A stretch of 64,000 bases of DNA from Cercis canadensis (taxonomy: Eukaryota > Streptophyta > Magnoliopsida > Fabales > Fabaceae): contig QAOA01008053.1 of assembly GCA_003255065.1 (NCBI GenBank), positions 634,514 through 698,513 on the forward strand. The letters are read 5' to 3'. The position numbers and the translations under genes are program-made. The notes under the pieces are model-generated. The model saw only the letters and a program-made list of their open reading frames with translations. It ran no database searches and was not told where the DNA came from. Below are positions 1 through 12,535 of this stretch, one piece after another (within the stretch, counting starts at the first letter, position 1; every line of letters begins with the position of its first letter).

Positions 1-3000
1 CTGATATGATAACCATAACCAGAGTAAAAAAGAAAAAAGATAATAAAACTTCAACTTCATCAAGAAAATTTTCCAAATACTATTCTCAAGAGGATCGTTT
101 TTACTTATAAAACATAAATTAATTGATCTAATTAAAAATGTTAAAATTAGATTATAAGTTTATTTATAATACTCAAGGAAGTTGATTAGTGAAATACAAA
201 ACCCACTAATTACTAAAATACTTTCCAACAAAAAGATTAAGTAATATTTTATTAAATTAATGAGCATCATAATTATTCAAGTGGTTGATTGCTGAGAAGT
301 GAGAAATCTAATTTAAGTAAAATTAAAATATCAACCTTCATAATAATAATTGTTATGAACGATCATATCATAAAAAGAAGGGAATCAAGTTAAACAAAGA
401 AAGTAAATAATGGTAATTGATATATAGTTCTTTTAATCCTTAATTTGTTGTTTGAAACTACAAGTTGTGGTTCTGACTTATATATTTGTATCTCTTCCAA
501 AAATAAAAAAATAAAAATCTTTAACAATATGATTAATCTAAAGTTAAGCAGTGATCCTAGCCATTGGATGTTGAAAATGGAAAGAATCTACACACCAAGG
601 GTAAAACATTGCAAAACTCAATCACAATACTTAAAACAGGTTTGCCAAATCAAGAAACCGTAATTGTATAGTGAGAGCATTGTTAAGAGAGGAGNGGGAA
701 AACATTGCAAAATTCAATCACAATACTTAAAACAGGTTTGCCAAATCAAGAAACAATGCAGAGATGGAAACCATTAACCATACAATTACAAAAACCTTCT
801 AGTACTCCATTAATTTAGTTGAAAATTCAATACTCCATCACGAAAGTTTTAGATTCAAAAAACATTATCACTACAAAAAAAAAAAAAGTACNAAAAAAAA
901 AATAGTACATTTGCCACGGCCAAAAACCATGGAAAAAAACAGTAATTAATAGCAAAAATTCAGTACTCCATCACGAAAGTTTTAGATTCAAAAACACTAT
1001 ACTAAAGTCTATGCTTACCTTAAAAGTTTAGGTGAATCACTGAAGGATCCTTGAACTTCATTTTGACCTAAGGGCAGAATCTGAGATGGTAATCTTTCCT
1101 CTCTGTGTAATGCAGAAACTCAAATGGCACCCTAAGCACTCTTTCAAGCTTGTTTCTATTTCTTTTCATGTACTTTTCCAAAAGCACACAGCTTTGATGT
1201 GGAGAAGAGAAAGGGATAGTGGGAGTGGGCATTCCGAGAATTTTGGGAGCCACAAAAAATTATGATGCGAATAAATGAAATTACAGAGGCAACGAAATTA
1301 ATGAGTATGTAAGAGGAGGAGAAGTTGAAGGGTTAGAATGGGTGAGCTATTATTGCCTGTGACTTGGTGTGCATGATTTGTTAAGGTGTAGATCTCCGTT
1401 GCTTTAGTAATCACTTAAGAAATATTTAATGTTATGGAACAATTTCGATTGAAAAGAAAACATTATGTGTTGAGGTTCAAGGGAAAAAGGAAAGGAAAAA
1501 AAAAGCCATTTGAAATTTGTTCTTATCTGCCATCTATTGTAATTTTGTCTCAATTTGATGATAATAGTGCCTATTGGATTATCAATATTCTTTTGTTTTT
1601 CCTTAATATCTCTTGGCACTTTATTGATATATTCACTAACTGCATGTTTAAAACACCAACATTTTTAGAATTGAATTCATTTGCAAATGAATTCTTTCAT
1701 GAAATTTGTGTTTAACAATATTAACTTAAAAAGTCAATTCATTTTTAATGGTTTAATTATGTAATATTTGATGATTTACAAATCCAAGCAGTTTTTTTGG
1801 GATGTACAAATTACTTATTTTCAATTGAAATAATTTCATTTCTATTTATAACATGTTCCACACACACTAATAATAATTAAATAAGAAAAGAAGGAGAAAA
1901 TTATTTAACAAACATATAGGGTGTGTTTGAAAGTGTCTTTGTTTTTTTGTTTTTAAAAATAGTTTTTGAAAATAGCCCTCTCTTTTTTTGTTTTCTTGTT
2001 TTTAAAATAATTTTGTGAAAAGAAGTTTTCAAAACATGTTTTTGAAAACAACCCTATCAAACAAGTTTTTTTTGTTTTATTGTAATTTCTTTAGGAAGCC
2101 TCTATTTTTAATATCTAAATATGATATAGACTAAATTATCATAATTTAAAAATAGAAAGTTTTTAAAATTAACTAATCATATATTCTATTTTTAACTAAA
2201 AAATTGAGCTACAATTAATAAGAGTTAGAAAAGAACATTATGATTAGTCAAATTTTAAAAACTTTTTTTATTTTTGAATGAGGATAATTTAGTTTATATC
2301 ATATTTAAACATTAAAATGAATATGTCATTAACAAACTAGTGTGTGAAAATAGCATTTCCCTTTGTTTATTTTGGTACTAAATTATCACTGCAAAAATTC
2401 ATCCAATCTTTTTTTTTTTTTTTTATTTTGTGTTTTCACTAGAGGCTATAACATGGGGTAACCAGTAGCCTAATTCTTTTCATAATTCTACGTCCTAGCA
2501 CATCCAAATTCATGTCTCAAAACCTCTATATAATAAAACACCCAATGCTCAATCATTGAAATTCATTCAATCTACTTATACATATTTGAGAATCACATTA
2601 GAAAGATGCAAATGCTTCTTGTAAACATTAAATACAAAATTTTACATCTAGTCTATTTAATTTTTCCCAATCACTAAAAAATTTAAAATAACAATTGGGC
2701 TCTACCCTGACCCTTAGTTGCTGTGGCACCTGTATGCTTTGTCAACTGAGTATGCCACACAAACAAAAACACGTACAAAAAAAAAAAAAAAANAAAAAAA
2801 AAAAAAAAAAAAAAAAACCCACGATTTTTCTCTCTTATAGATGATGTGCTCAATTGGCACTGGAATTGGGGTGGGAAGAAGTTGTTCAACGAAGATATCA
2901 TGATGAACCCAAATTAGGAATTGTTCTGCAAGATATCCATGGCCTTCATTAGATTTTTAATGTCTCTGTCTCTTTTCATGGGGAGGAGTAGTAATCAGTT

Positions 3001-3565
3001 GCTGATAGGGTGTCAACAATAGAAAAGATCGAACATTTCATATAATTACTATTTCAGAGTTCTCTTGAATGAATTGTAACTAATTTTTAATGCTACATCA
3101 AAATTTAAGGGCAAAATTTTTTTCTTTTCTTTAGATAGAGTACAGATAAAGTTAAAATTTTTAGTTGAAAATATAACTAATAATATTTTCATAGAAATTT
3201 ACATAATTGTATGGAGCACATATAATATTTACTTATGAACAATAAATTTATTTATTATTATTTATTTATTTTATAATAAATATGTTTTATTCATTATTTA
3301 ATAACTATGAATTGTAATAATATTATTCAATTTTATTATAATGTATATTTATATTTACATACTTGATATTTGTACTACAAAATAATGTATAGTGTAATGT
3401 GAATTATTTTTTTGATGGAAGATTAACATAAAAATTTATCAATACAATAATTATTAATTGAATATAATATTTGTTAATAAGTAGATTTATTATTAATTAT
3501 TAAAAATAATATTTAATTGTTAGATGATAAATTCATATTCATTCTTTTATTTATATTTTAATATA
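1..3565. repeat. Segmental duplication, left copy
   Basis: This AT-rich stretch aligns over most of its length with 30727-33505 in the same orientation. Both copies start with the CTGATATGAT block, share the blocks around 1030-1250 (31700-31940) and 1430-1700 (32150-32410), and end together near an ATAATAATT-rich tract. The copies differ by scattered substitutions and by large indels, for example about 700 bp (1915-2612) absent from the other copy at its N. No convincing gene lies inside; short ORFs such as 1434-1715 are not kept open in both copies. The left limit may be outside the window. Confidence 0.85.
1917..2075. repeat. Possible small MITE inside left duplication copy
   Basis: A stretch beginning GGTGTGTTTGAAAGTG and ending AACCCTATCAAAC has loosely inverted T-rich ends, as in small plant foldback elements. 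The other duplication copy lacks this region, but there the loss coincides with an N, so insertion versus assembly loss cannot be told apart. No target-site duplication was found. Confidence 0.25.
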
Positions 3566-4371
3566 ATGATGACCACATTCCTCATAAAAATAGCAACATA
3601 CAACAAATATACGATAACTAATACAAAGAATAACCATTCTTAATGGAAGTTTTTGTTTTCTAAACAAAACAAGCTTCTCTTAGAAAAATAGAATAAATAT
3701 ATGCAATTAATATATGATAATAACAACATACCTAATCAAAATAGCCTTCTCTAACTAATACATGATGACTAATATACGCAGTAAAATTCTTACCCAAATT
3801 AGGATTAGACTTGTGGTTATCATTTATTAATTGCTTGTAGTTGTTGTCTTTTTTAATCAAAATTTGCCTCGTCTAAAAATTTTGAGATACTTAACTTTTG
3901 GTGCCTAAAAACAAATATATCCAAGTGAGTGCCAAAAGAGTACTTCTTACTTGGTGCCACTAGCTACTTTCCAAATTTTCCTTGTTTCTCAGTAGTTATT
4001 GTGAATAAACATGCAATGATTACTAGTCAAGAAACACAAAAGCTATAATTCTAAGTAAACATCATAGCAATAATTATTGAGGACCACACAACGACCAATG
4101 TTCATCATGGACAACAAAGTTATCGTTTTTGAGTGTTTGGTCTTAATTATCACTTTTTTGTGTCTGTTGACTGGTGGTCATTGCATGTTTACATACAATG
4201 ACCATTGAGAAAAAAAAAATTCGATTATCTCAATGTAGGAATTAGATTTGGCTGCAGTTATAATGCAGCTTGCATGTGGTGGATTAAAAAAAATACATTT
4301 TATTTATTTATATACTTACAAATATATCCCTTCTTCATATATATTTACATGTAAAGTTTGGAAAACTCTAT
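3566..4371. other. Intergenic AT-rich stretch, nothing recognised
   Basis: No ORF of coding character, splice-flanked exon or clear repeat boundary was seen on either strand between the segmental duplication and the tandem triplication. Confidence 0.5.
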
Positions 4372-6475
4372 ATATTCTTACCGAACTCTTCATTTGGCAA
4401 CAACTTTTCCTAAATTTCACTATAAATCTTAATATCTCCTAGATTGCAATGATGACCAGTAGCTAGGCTGTCTTTTTAGATGACTAAAGTTAACTGCATA
4501 CTTCCATCTTCCTGCAATCATTGATTTGGGTGGGCCAGCTATGTCTGAAGTTTCAAAGGCTAATGTTGAATGCAAATAAAGCAGCATTCTTAGTTTGGAC
4601 ACAGTAACCACCTGGGAAGAGCAACCAAGAAAGCTTCACATAGCTGTGTTCCCATGGTTAGCATTTGGTTACATAATCTCTTACTTTTTTTTTTTCTTAC
4701 ACTTTTAGATATGATTTTGGATTCAAATACATAACTCATAATTCTGACTTTGACCTTGCAAAACTTAGCTCATAAGGATCACAAAATCTCTATCATTTCA
4801 ACACCAAAAAACATCCGATGCCTACCAAAAGTCCATCAAAATTTAAAACCTTGTATAGATCTAATTGAAATCCCCCTTCCCCATGTAGCCATAATCCCTG
4901 AAAATGCAGAGGCCACACCACATTGTACCGTATCTTCAGAAAGCTTTTGATGATCTTGAAGAACCAGCAGCTATGTTTTTAGACAAAAACCAAGTCTGAC
5001 TAGATTATTTATGACTTTGCACCTCACTGGTTACCACCAATCAATACGTCATTGGCTGTGATAAAAGGTTCGAGGTCCAATGATATCATTATTAGAAGAT
5101 AGGAAATCGTAATTACTTTAACCCTTAAATGAGATTAGTATTACGCTCAATTGCTAAAAATAAGGGTATTTGTAGTATTAACAAAAAAAAAATAAAAATA
5201 CACCAAACTTGGCATCTCAGCAATCTTTTTCTTCATTTTAGCCCATTTGGTGCATCGTAATTACATTCTTGATACCTTGGTGTTATGTTTTTCTTGGTGG
5301 CATAATTTATTGTTGCCTGTATCTTCTAAGTATGATCTTTGGCTTCAATTCTAGGGATTCGTGTTTATTCTTGGTTTTTTTTTTTAAATATATTTGAGAT
5401 GGTAAATGGGCTTCATGTTTTCGATTATTTTCTGAATAAATTGATGATGTGAGTAATTGAATTATTACAAAAACCTCTTGGATTGGGCCTAGTTGAAAAC
5501 CATCCAAATGGGACCCTCTTCTAAAACAATTTGCTAATTGTATAGAATGATGTTTTTCCACCCTAGTTGATTTTGGAGAGAAGACCAAGGTCAGTTGGTT
5601 TCTTCTCTATTATTTATATATATTGACTTTGATGCTTCCACCGAAAGCTAGATATTTACAGGGAAAAAAAAAACAGTACTTGTTGCCCTTTATAACCAAT
5701 CAAATGGACAATTATTTTCTTTTTTTTTATCCATTTTTTATTCACATGGCTAATTTTAAATAATACTTTTTTTTTTTATAAATCTTTTTATATGAGTCCT
5801 TTATAATAATTCTCTCAACTTTGTTTATTACAATAAGGTGAATTTATAAGTAATTTTAAATAGATATATGATTATATTTCTATTACTTTTTATCTAATAA
5901 TAATTTTTTTTTGATGTGATATTTAATACTTATTATTAAACTTTGATCAAATGTACTTAAAAAGGTATATCTGATTATATAGTATTAATTAATATTTAAG
6001 ACAATTTGCATACTATATTTCTTTAGAAACAAGAAAATATATATCTATAACTACAAAGTATTATTACTTTGTCTATATAATTAACTTTGACTATATCTAT
6101 GTGAGACACAAAAATTAGATAATTGACTCATGTATCATATACAAAGAAGGCACTAAAACATTTCCTAAGACTTATGAGCAAAGTAAAAATAAAACAAATA
6201 TTCCCAAGTTTAGAAAGGAAGTGAAAATTGCTTGGGGGTGCAAGTACATTTTCTTTAGGTGCTATAGGCATAGATACCTTGCTTTTTTTTTTTTTTTGTA
6301 TTTTAGTTGCAACTCCAAATTAAACGTGAAACCTACAAGCTCTAAATATAATTTCAATATCACTTAATCATAGACCTCTTATAGTTAGAAGTTAAAATTT
6401 ATCTCTTTCTTTGAATATAATTTGTTAACAAAAATAAGAAAATTCTATTTTAACAAAGATTTAATTTTCTTTGAA
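4372..6475. repeat. Tandem triplication, unit 1
   Basis: The first of three head-to-tail copies of a ~2.05 kb unit, each starting near TTCTTACTGAACTCTTC and passing through the same ordered landmarks: a block with CCACCTGGGAAGAG, a SINE-like tail with TTCGAGGTCCA, the block GGGCCTAGTTGAAAACCATC, and an AT-rich end with AAGAAAATATATATC. The small ORF at 4750-4950 has a relative in unit 2 but is broken in unit 3, so it is treated as repeat sequence. No domain is recognisable. Confidence 0.85.
5020..5200 (+). repeat. SINE-like sequence within unit 1
   Basis: An RNA polymerase III B-box-like motif GGTTCGAGGTCC (about 5067) is followed by a region ending GAGATTAGTATTACGCTCAATT and an A-rich tail near 5180. 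Equivalent sequences sit at about 7150-7330 and 9500-9655 in units 2 and 3, and a related tail is at 31325-31425. The 5' limit and target-site duplication are not clear. A tRNA-derived SINE is the likeliest reading. Confidence 0.5.
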
Positions 6476-8331
6476 TATATTCTTACTGAACTCTTCATTT
6501 GGCAACAACTTTTCCTAAATTTTATCATAAATCTTAATATCTCTTAGATTGCAATGATGACCAGTAGCTTGGCTGTCTTTTTAGATGACTAAAGTTAACT
6601 GCATACTTCCATCTTCCTGCAATCATTGATTTGGGTGGGACAGCTATGTCTGAAGTTTCAAAGGCTAATGTTAAATGCAAAAAAAAAAATCAGCAGCATT
6701 CTTAGTTTGGACAGAGTAATATTACCCAAAAAAAGCTTGGACACAGTAACCACCTGGGAAGAGCAACCAAGGAAGTTTCACATAGCTGTGTTCCCATGGT
6801 TAGTATTTAGTACTTTTAGATATGATTTTAGATTCAAACACAGAACTCATAATATCTTACTTTGAGCTTGTAAAACTTAGCTCAAAAGGGTCACAAAATA
6901 TCTATCATTTCAACACCAAAAACGTCAAATGTCTACCTAAAGTCCCTCCAAATTTAAAACCTTGTATAGATCTAATTGAAATCTATCTTCCCTATGTCGA
7001 CAAACTCCTTGAAAATGCAGAGGCCACACCACATTGTACCATATCTTAAGAAAGCTTTTGATGATCTTGATGAACCCGTGGCTATGTTTTCAGAGAGAAA
7101 TCAAGCCTGATTGGATTATTTATGACTTTGCACCTCACTAGTTACCACCAATCAACACGTTTTTGGCTGTGGTCAATTGTTCGAGGTCTAGTGATAGCAT
7201 TATTGGAAGATGAGAAATCGTAATTGCTTTAATACTTGAATGAGATTAGTCTCACGCTCAATTGAAAAAAAATAAAGATATTCGTGATATTAACAAAAAA
7301 ANAAAAAAAAAAAAAAAAAAAAAAAAAAACACCAAACTTGGCATCTCATCAATTTTTTTTCTTCATTTTAGTGTATTTGGTGCATCATAATTACATTCTT
7401 GATACCTTGGTGTTATGTCTTTCTTGGTGGTATAATTTATTGTTGCCGGTATCTTCTAAGTATGATCTTTGGCTTCAATTCTAGGGATTCGCGTTTATTC
7501 TAGGTTTTTTTTAGAATATATTTGAGATGGTAAAAGGGCTTCATGTTTTCCATTATTTTCTGAATAAATTGATGATGTGAGTAATTGAATTATTACAAAA
7601 ATTAAACCTCTTGGATTGGGCCTAGTTGAAAACCATCCGAATGGGACCCTCTTCTAAAACAATTGGCTAATTGTATAGAATGAATTGTTTCCACCTTAGT
7701 TGATTTTGGNATAGAATGAATTGTTTCCACCCTAGTTGATTTTGGACAGAAGACCAAGGTCAGTTGGTTTCTTCTCTATTATATTTTCTTTTCTTTTTTA
7801 TCCATTTTTTATTCACATGGCTAAATTTAAATAATAATTTTTTTATGTGAGTCCTTTTTATAATAATTCTCTCAACTTTGTTTGTTACAATAAGGTGAAT
7901 TTATAAGTAATTTTAAATAGATATATGAATATATTTATATTCCTTTTTATCTAATAATAACTTTTTTTGATGTGATATTTAATAATTATTATTAAACTTT
8001 GATCAAATTTACTTGAAACGGTATATCTCATTATATAGTATTAATTAATATTTAAGACAATTTTCATACTATATTTCTTTAGAAACAAGAAAATATATAT
8101 CTTTAACTACAAAGATTTATTACTTTGTCTATATAATTAACTTTGACTATATCTATGTGAGACACAAAAATTAGATAATTGACTCATGTATTATATACAA
8201 CGAAGGCACTAAAAAATTTCCTAAAACTTATTAGCAAAGTAAAATAAAACAAATATTCCCAAGTATAGAAAGGAAGTGAAAATTGCTTGGAGGTGCAAGT
8301 ACATTTTCTTTAGGTGCTATAGGCATAGATA

Positions 8332-8363
<32 letters not shown>

Positions 8364-8532
8364 TTNGTTGCAACTCCAAGTTGAACATGAAACTTACAAA
8401 TTCTAAGTATAACTTTAATGTCACTCAATCATAGACCATATAGTTAGAAGTAAAAATTTATACCTTTCTTTGAATATAATTTGTTAACAAAAATAAGAAA
8501 ATTCTATTTCCCCAAAGAATTAATTTTCTTTG
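6476..8532. repeat. Tandem triplication, unit 2
   Basis: The second tandem copy, collinear with unit 1 except for small indels. It contains an N in a poly-A run (7302), an N between two ~35-bp copies of the same sequence (7710) and an N in a poly-T run (8366). It is the uninterrupted comparator for the insertions in unit 3. Confidence 0.85.
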
Positions 8533-8991
8533 AATGTATTCTTACTGAAATTTTCATTTGGCAACAACTTTTCCTAAATTTCACTATAAATCTTAATATC
8601 TCATAGATTGCAATGATGACCAGTAGCTTAGCTGTCTTTTTAGATGGCTAAAGTTAATTGCATAGTTCCATTTCCAGCAATGATTGATTTGGGTGGGCCA
8701 GCTATGTCTGAAGAATGGCTAATGTTAAATGCAAATAAAATCAGCAGCATTCTTAGTTTGGACACAGTAATATTACCCAGAAAAGCTTGGACACTATAAC
8801 CTCTAGGGAAGAGCTACAAAGGAAGCTTCACATAGCTGTGTTCCCATGGTTAGAATTTGGTACTTTTAGATGATTTTAGATTCAAACACATAACTCATAA
8901 TCTCTTACTTTAAGCTTGCAAAACTTAGCTCATAAGGGTCACAAAATCTCATCCATTTCAATACCAACAAACATCAAATGTCTACCTAAAG

Positions 8992-9282
8992 TGTCAAGAA
9001 CCGATTCAACCTAAAAACTTAAGCTGATAGGTGAAGGCCCATGAATAGATTTATATCTAAAACACCCCCACATGCGAAAGCCCTTTGGGCTTTAAGCATA
9101 GACAAAGCACAGACACATTTATACTATGTGCTGAAATTTCAATTTAATTGAGAAAGTGAGGGCAAAAGGATTCGATCTCCTGACCGTTTGGTCAAAAAGG
9201 CTATGATATCATGTCAAGAACCGATTCAACCTAAAAGCTTAAGCGGATAAGTGAATGCCCATGAATAAATTTTTATCTAACA
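8992..9282 (-). mobile_element. TRIM retroelement (terminal-repeat retrotransposon in miniature)
   Basis: A 291-bp insertion in unit 3 is bounded by two ~71-bp direct repeats (8992-9062 and 9212-9282) that start TGTCAAGAACC and end TATCTAA(A)CA. A 5-bp target-site duplication TAAAG flanks it (8987-8991, 9283-9287); units 1 and 2 provide the empty site. Read on the minus strand, the 5' repeat is followed by TGATATCATAGCC, a degenerate form of the initiator-Met tRNA primer-binding site TGGTATCAGAGCC, and a G-rich tract precedes the other repeat. There is no coding capacity, as usual for TRIMs. Confidence 0.85.
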
Positions 9283-9919
9283 TAAAGCCCCTCCAAATTT
9301 AAAACCTTGTATAGATCTAATTGAAATCCCTCTTTCTCGTGTGGACAAACTCCCTAAGAATTCAAAGGCCCACACCACTTTGTACCATATCTTAAGAAAG
9401 CTTTTGATGATCTTGAAGAACCCGTGGCTATGTTTTAAGAGAGAAACCAAGCTTGATTGGATTATTTATGACTTTGCACCTCACTAGTTACCACCAATCA
9501 ACACATCCTTAGCTGTGATCTAGGGTTCAAAGTCCAATGATAGCATTATTGGAAGATGGAAAATTGTAATTGCTTTAATCCTTGAACGAGATTAGTCTCA
9601 CGCTCAATTAAAAAAAATAAGGGTACTCATGGTATTAACCAAAAATAAAAAAAAAAACACCAAACTTGGCATCTCAGCAATCTTTTTCTTCATTTTAGTG
9701 CATTGGTGCATCGTAATTACATTCTTGATACCTTGGTGTTATGTCTTTCTTGGTGGTATAATTTATTGTTGCCTATAACTTCTGAGTATGATATTTGCCT
9801 TCAATTCTTGGGATTCATGTTTATTCTTGGTTTTTTTTAAAAAAATATACTAGTACTGAGCCCCGCGCGATGCGCGGCCGGGTATTATGGCGGGGGGCAA
9901 AACATAATCTAAAATCTTA

Positions 9920-10150
9920 TTGGATTACCTGTTGGAGTTGCTTTAGTGATTATCTAAATTATAGTCCTATTAGAATTTTTGAAAACTTGTCCACATGGTG
10001 TAATCCCACCTTTTTTCCAAGTGCCATAGAAAATCATATTCAATCACCCGTTGGGGTTGGTTTATTGATTACCCAAATTATAATCCTATTAAAACTTTAG
10101 GAAACTTGTACCCATAGTCTAACCTCAATCTTTTTCCTAGTGCTATAGGT
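9920..10150. repeat. Two-copy ~118-bp tandem repeat in the Helitron-like element
   Basis: Two diverged copies each run from a (T/C)GTTGG(A/G)GTTG block through ATTATA(G/A)TCCTATTA to a block ending TAGTGCTATAG or AAGTGCCATAG. Subterminal tandem repeats like this are common in non-autonomous Helitrons. Confidence 0.55.
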
Positions 10151-10640
10151 TATTTAATCTTTTTCTCCTAAAAATTATACCTAGACCTAGTTATAATTTT
10201 GATTTTCGTTCCCTTTCCATCTCAATCATCATACCCGACCTCTACTCATTTCAACTCATTTATATTTAAATACGATAGAGAAATTGTAACCTAATTAGAG
10301 TACCCTTGTCATCTAATTATTATTACTATTTTGTATAGATTTTAAGAAAAGTTATAACGGGAATAACCCTGTGTAAAATGGGAGGACATTTATTTTTCAT
10401 TCAAACATCACAAGAGTATCATATATTATACTATTTTTTATATCAAACAATGGAAAGAGAATTCTAAATTTCTTCATCAACAGAAAAGAGTTTCCTATAT
10501 TGATTACCTAAATAAACATAGGAAATTCTTATGTCTTTTAAACTACTTGTTTTCTATGTCTATTCTCAAAGTCATTGCCATTTGACTATTACTTTTAGAA
10601 GACTCAAATTTCTAATGAGCATATCACCCTTCAAATATCT

Positions 10641-10897
10641 NNNNNNNNNNNNNNNNNNNNNNNNNNNNNNNNNNNNNNNNNNNNNNNNNNNNNNNNNNNN
10701 NNNNNNNNNNNNNNNNNNNNNNNNNNNNNNNNNNNNNNNNNNNNNNNNNNNNNNNNNNNNNNNNNNNNNNNNNNNNNNNNNNNNNNNNNNNNNNNNNNNN
10801 NNNNNNNNNNNNNNNNNNNNNNNNNNNNNNNNNNNNNNNNNNNNNNNNNNNNNNNNNNNNNNNNNNNNNNNNNNNNNNNNNNNNNNNNNNNNNNNNN
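10641..10897. other. Assembly gap (run of N)
   Basis: An uninterrupted run of 257 unknown bases. The reading frames that cross it are artefacts. Confidence 0.99.
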
Positions 10898-10970
10898 TTC
10901 TCAAACACCAATCCCTCACATAAGAAATCAAACTACTTTCTTTATATATCAAAGCAAGAAATTTTACTTA

Positions 10971-11126
10971 CTTGTTAAACACAAATAGAATCAAATGCCC
11001 CAAGTGCAAAGCGTCTAAATATGGGACTTTTCCAGTATATAAATAGAACCTGTCACCGCACTCTTGCGCATCCAAAATTTCATTCAAGTCACTATCCATC
11101 TTAATGCCCATCCACTCAGACTTACT
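10971..11126 (-). pseudogene. Captured exon fragment of cytosolic tryptophanyl-tRNA synthetase
   Basis: The minus strand reads through one exon-like piece. It contains DLNEILDAQECGDRFYLYTG, then a class I synthetase signature LHLGHL (the HIGH box as used in eukaryotic TrpRS), and ends VFNK before a GTAAGT splice donor. Plant TrpRS has the equivalent order, with an RGPSS stretch between the YTG and HLGH parts; here that stretch is altered (KVPYL), so the ATP-binding region is degraded. The rest of the catalytic domain, including KMSKS, is not present nearby. It lies inside the Helitron-like element, so gene capture is the natural explanation. Recognition is from family knowledge; the exact parent gene is not known. 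Confidence 0.7.
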
Positions 11127-12311
11127 TGAATAAACAATTTCATAGCTATAAAGTAAATATATGCTTTGTCTGAGATGAAAAAAACCTTAAATTTAAAAGT
11201 TTCAGTGTCTATGCATCATATGCAGACAAAATCACTATCATTTCTTTTCTCTTTTGAACTTAGAGACCTGAAGCATGATCAAACAATAATATTTGACATG
11301 TTGCTTCACTGAATACAGTGCTCCACTGCAATTATTGACTTAAACATGTTAGTGAAAGAGATCACAATGAAAAAAGGGAAGAGAGAATTAGAAGCTAGCT
11401 ATAAGTTGACAGAGATCTTTGCTTTGTTTTCTTGATAGCTCTGAATCTCTGGTTACTCAGAAAGCTAAGGGAAAATTAATGAAAGGTAGATCAAGAAAAG
11501 AAAATCCAAATATATTAGGTTTTTAGAAAGCTAGCATATAAATAAAGCTGAGAACAAACAAAAAGAAAGCAAAAGATCAACCACATGAGGGTGCTAAGAA
11601 GAGCCTAGAGTGTCGTGAGGGTGCTATTAAAATATTAAGAACGCAATCAAAATGAGCAGCAGCATGAATTCAAATACCTCTCTCTCTAGTTCCTCTCTCT
11701 TTTTCTTCCCAATTACTTTCTTCTTTCTCTGCAAACAAACAAAAAGATTAAAAAAGGAGTGGCATATATATATTTTTCTTGGAAAAAGGAAAACGTGCAC
11801 TATTTTTCTGGGAATACACATGAAGCATGTAACGATCCCTATATGTCTAAATCATTTCTGGTAATTATATATAACAGTCCTAATTCCCATACTGGATTGG
11901 GTCTTATATATAGATGATAAGTGATCCATAAATAGAGAAAGAAGTAGCTGTTTACCGAATCCACAATCCACAATCCACAATCCACATAATATAATATAGA
12001 CAAATGATAAGTGATCCTAAAAAGGCAAAATAGGGTTATAATATTTGAACAATTGCAAAGGAGATATATACTGTGACATAAAAAATAAAATTGGCAAGAA
12101 TTCTGAAATGCATATAAACCTAACGAACAACATTGTGCCTTAACAGAGATATGCATCTTTTGTGTTCCACAGCATTGTGCCGCTACGGTATCAAATTTTA
12201 GCGAGACAACATTCTTTATAAAAAATGCTTTTGACGAAAATGGTTTTGAGATAACATTGATGTCGAGCCAAAATAAACTTATAATAATCAATGGAAAGCA
12301 AAGAGATATTG

Positions 12312-12535
12312 CTATGTAAGAAAATATAGAACTAACCTCCAAGTCATCATAATCCTTGTAATATTCATACTGGCCAGTGTGCCTCCTACATCAGATGAGT
12401 TAGAACCCAACCAAAACAATCTAAAAATGAAAAAAAAAATCATATCAAAATGAATAGAGATCGAGAACCCAACCAAACCTGACCTTAATTTTTCTGCCAT
12501 GGACACCTCTGTGGCTGTCTTCAACATTGATCAAC
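12312..12535 (-). other. Unrecognised coding-like stretch in the Helitron-like element
   Basis: The minus strand has a 71-codon ORF, and another frame gives a short hydrophilic stretch including HGRKIKVRFG. Two candidate exon borders are visible. I do not recognise a family. It could be another captured exon or chance. Confidence 0.2.

Noticed and set aside
1434..1715. 93-codon ORF in the segmental duplication
   Set aside because: AT-rich, no domain, and the equivalent place in the other copy (about 32150-32430) is not open over the same length.
10531..10952. ORFs of 95-130 codons across the N run
   Set aside because: Translated unknown bases; artefacts of the gap.
11839..12342. 167-codon minus-strand ORF in the Helitron-like element
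   Set aside because: Low-complexity hydrophobic composition and no family resemblance; it crosses apparent non-coding AT-rich sequence.
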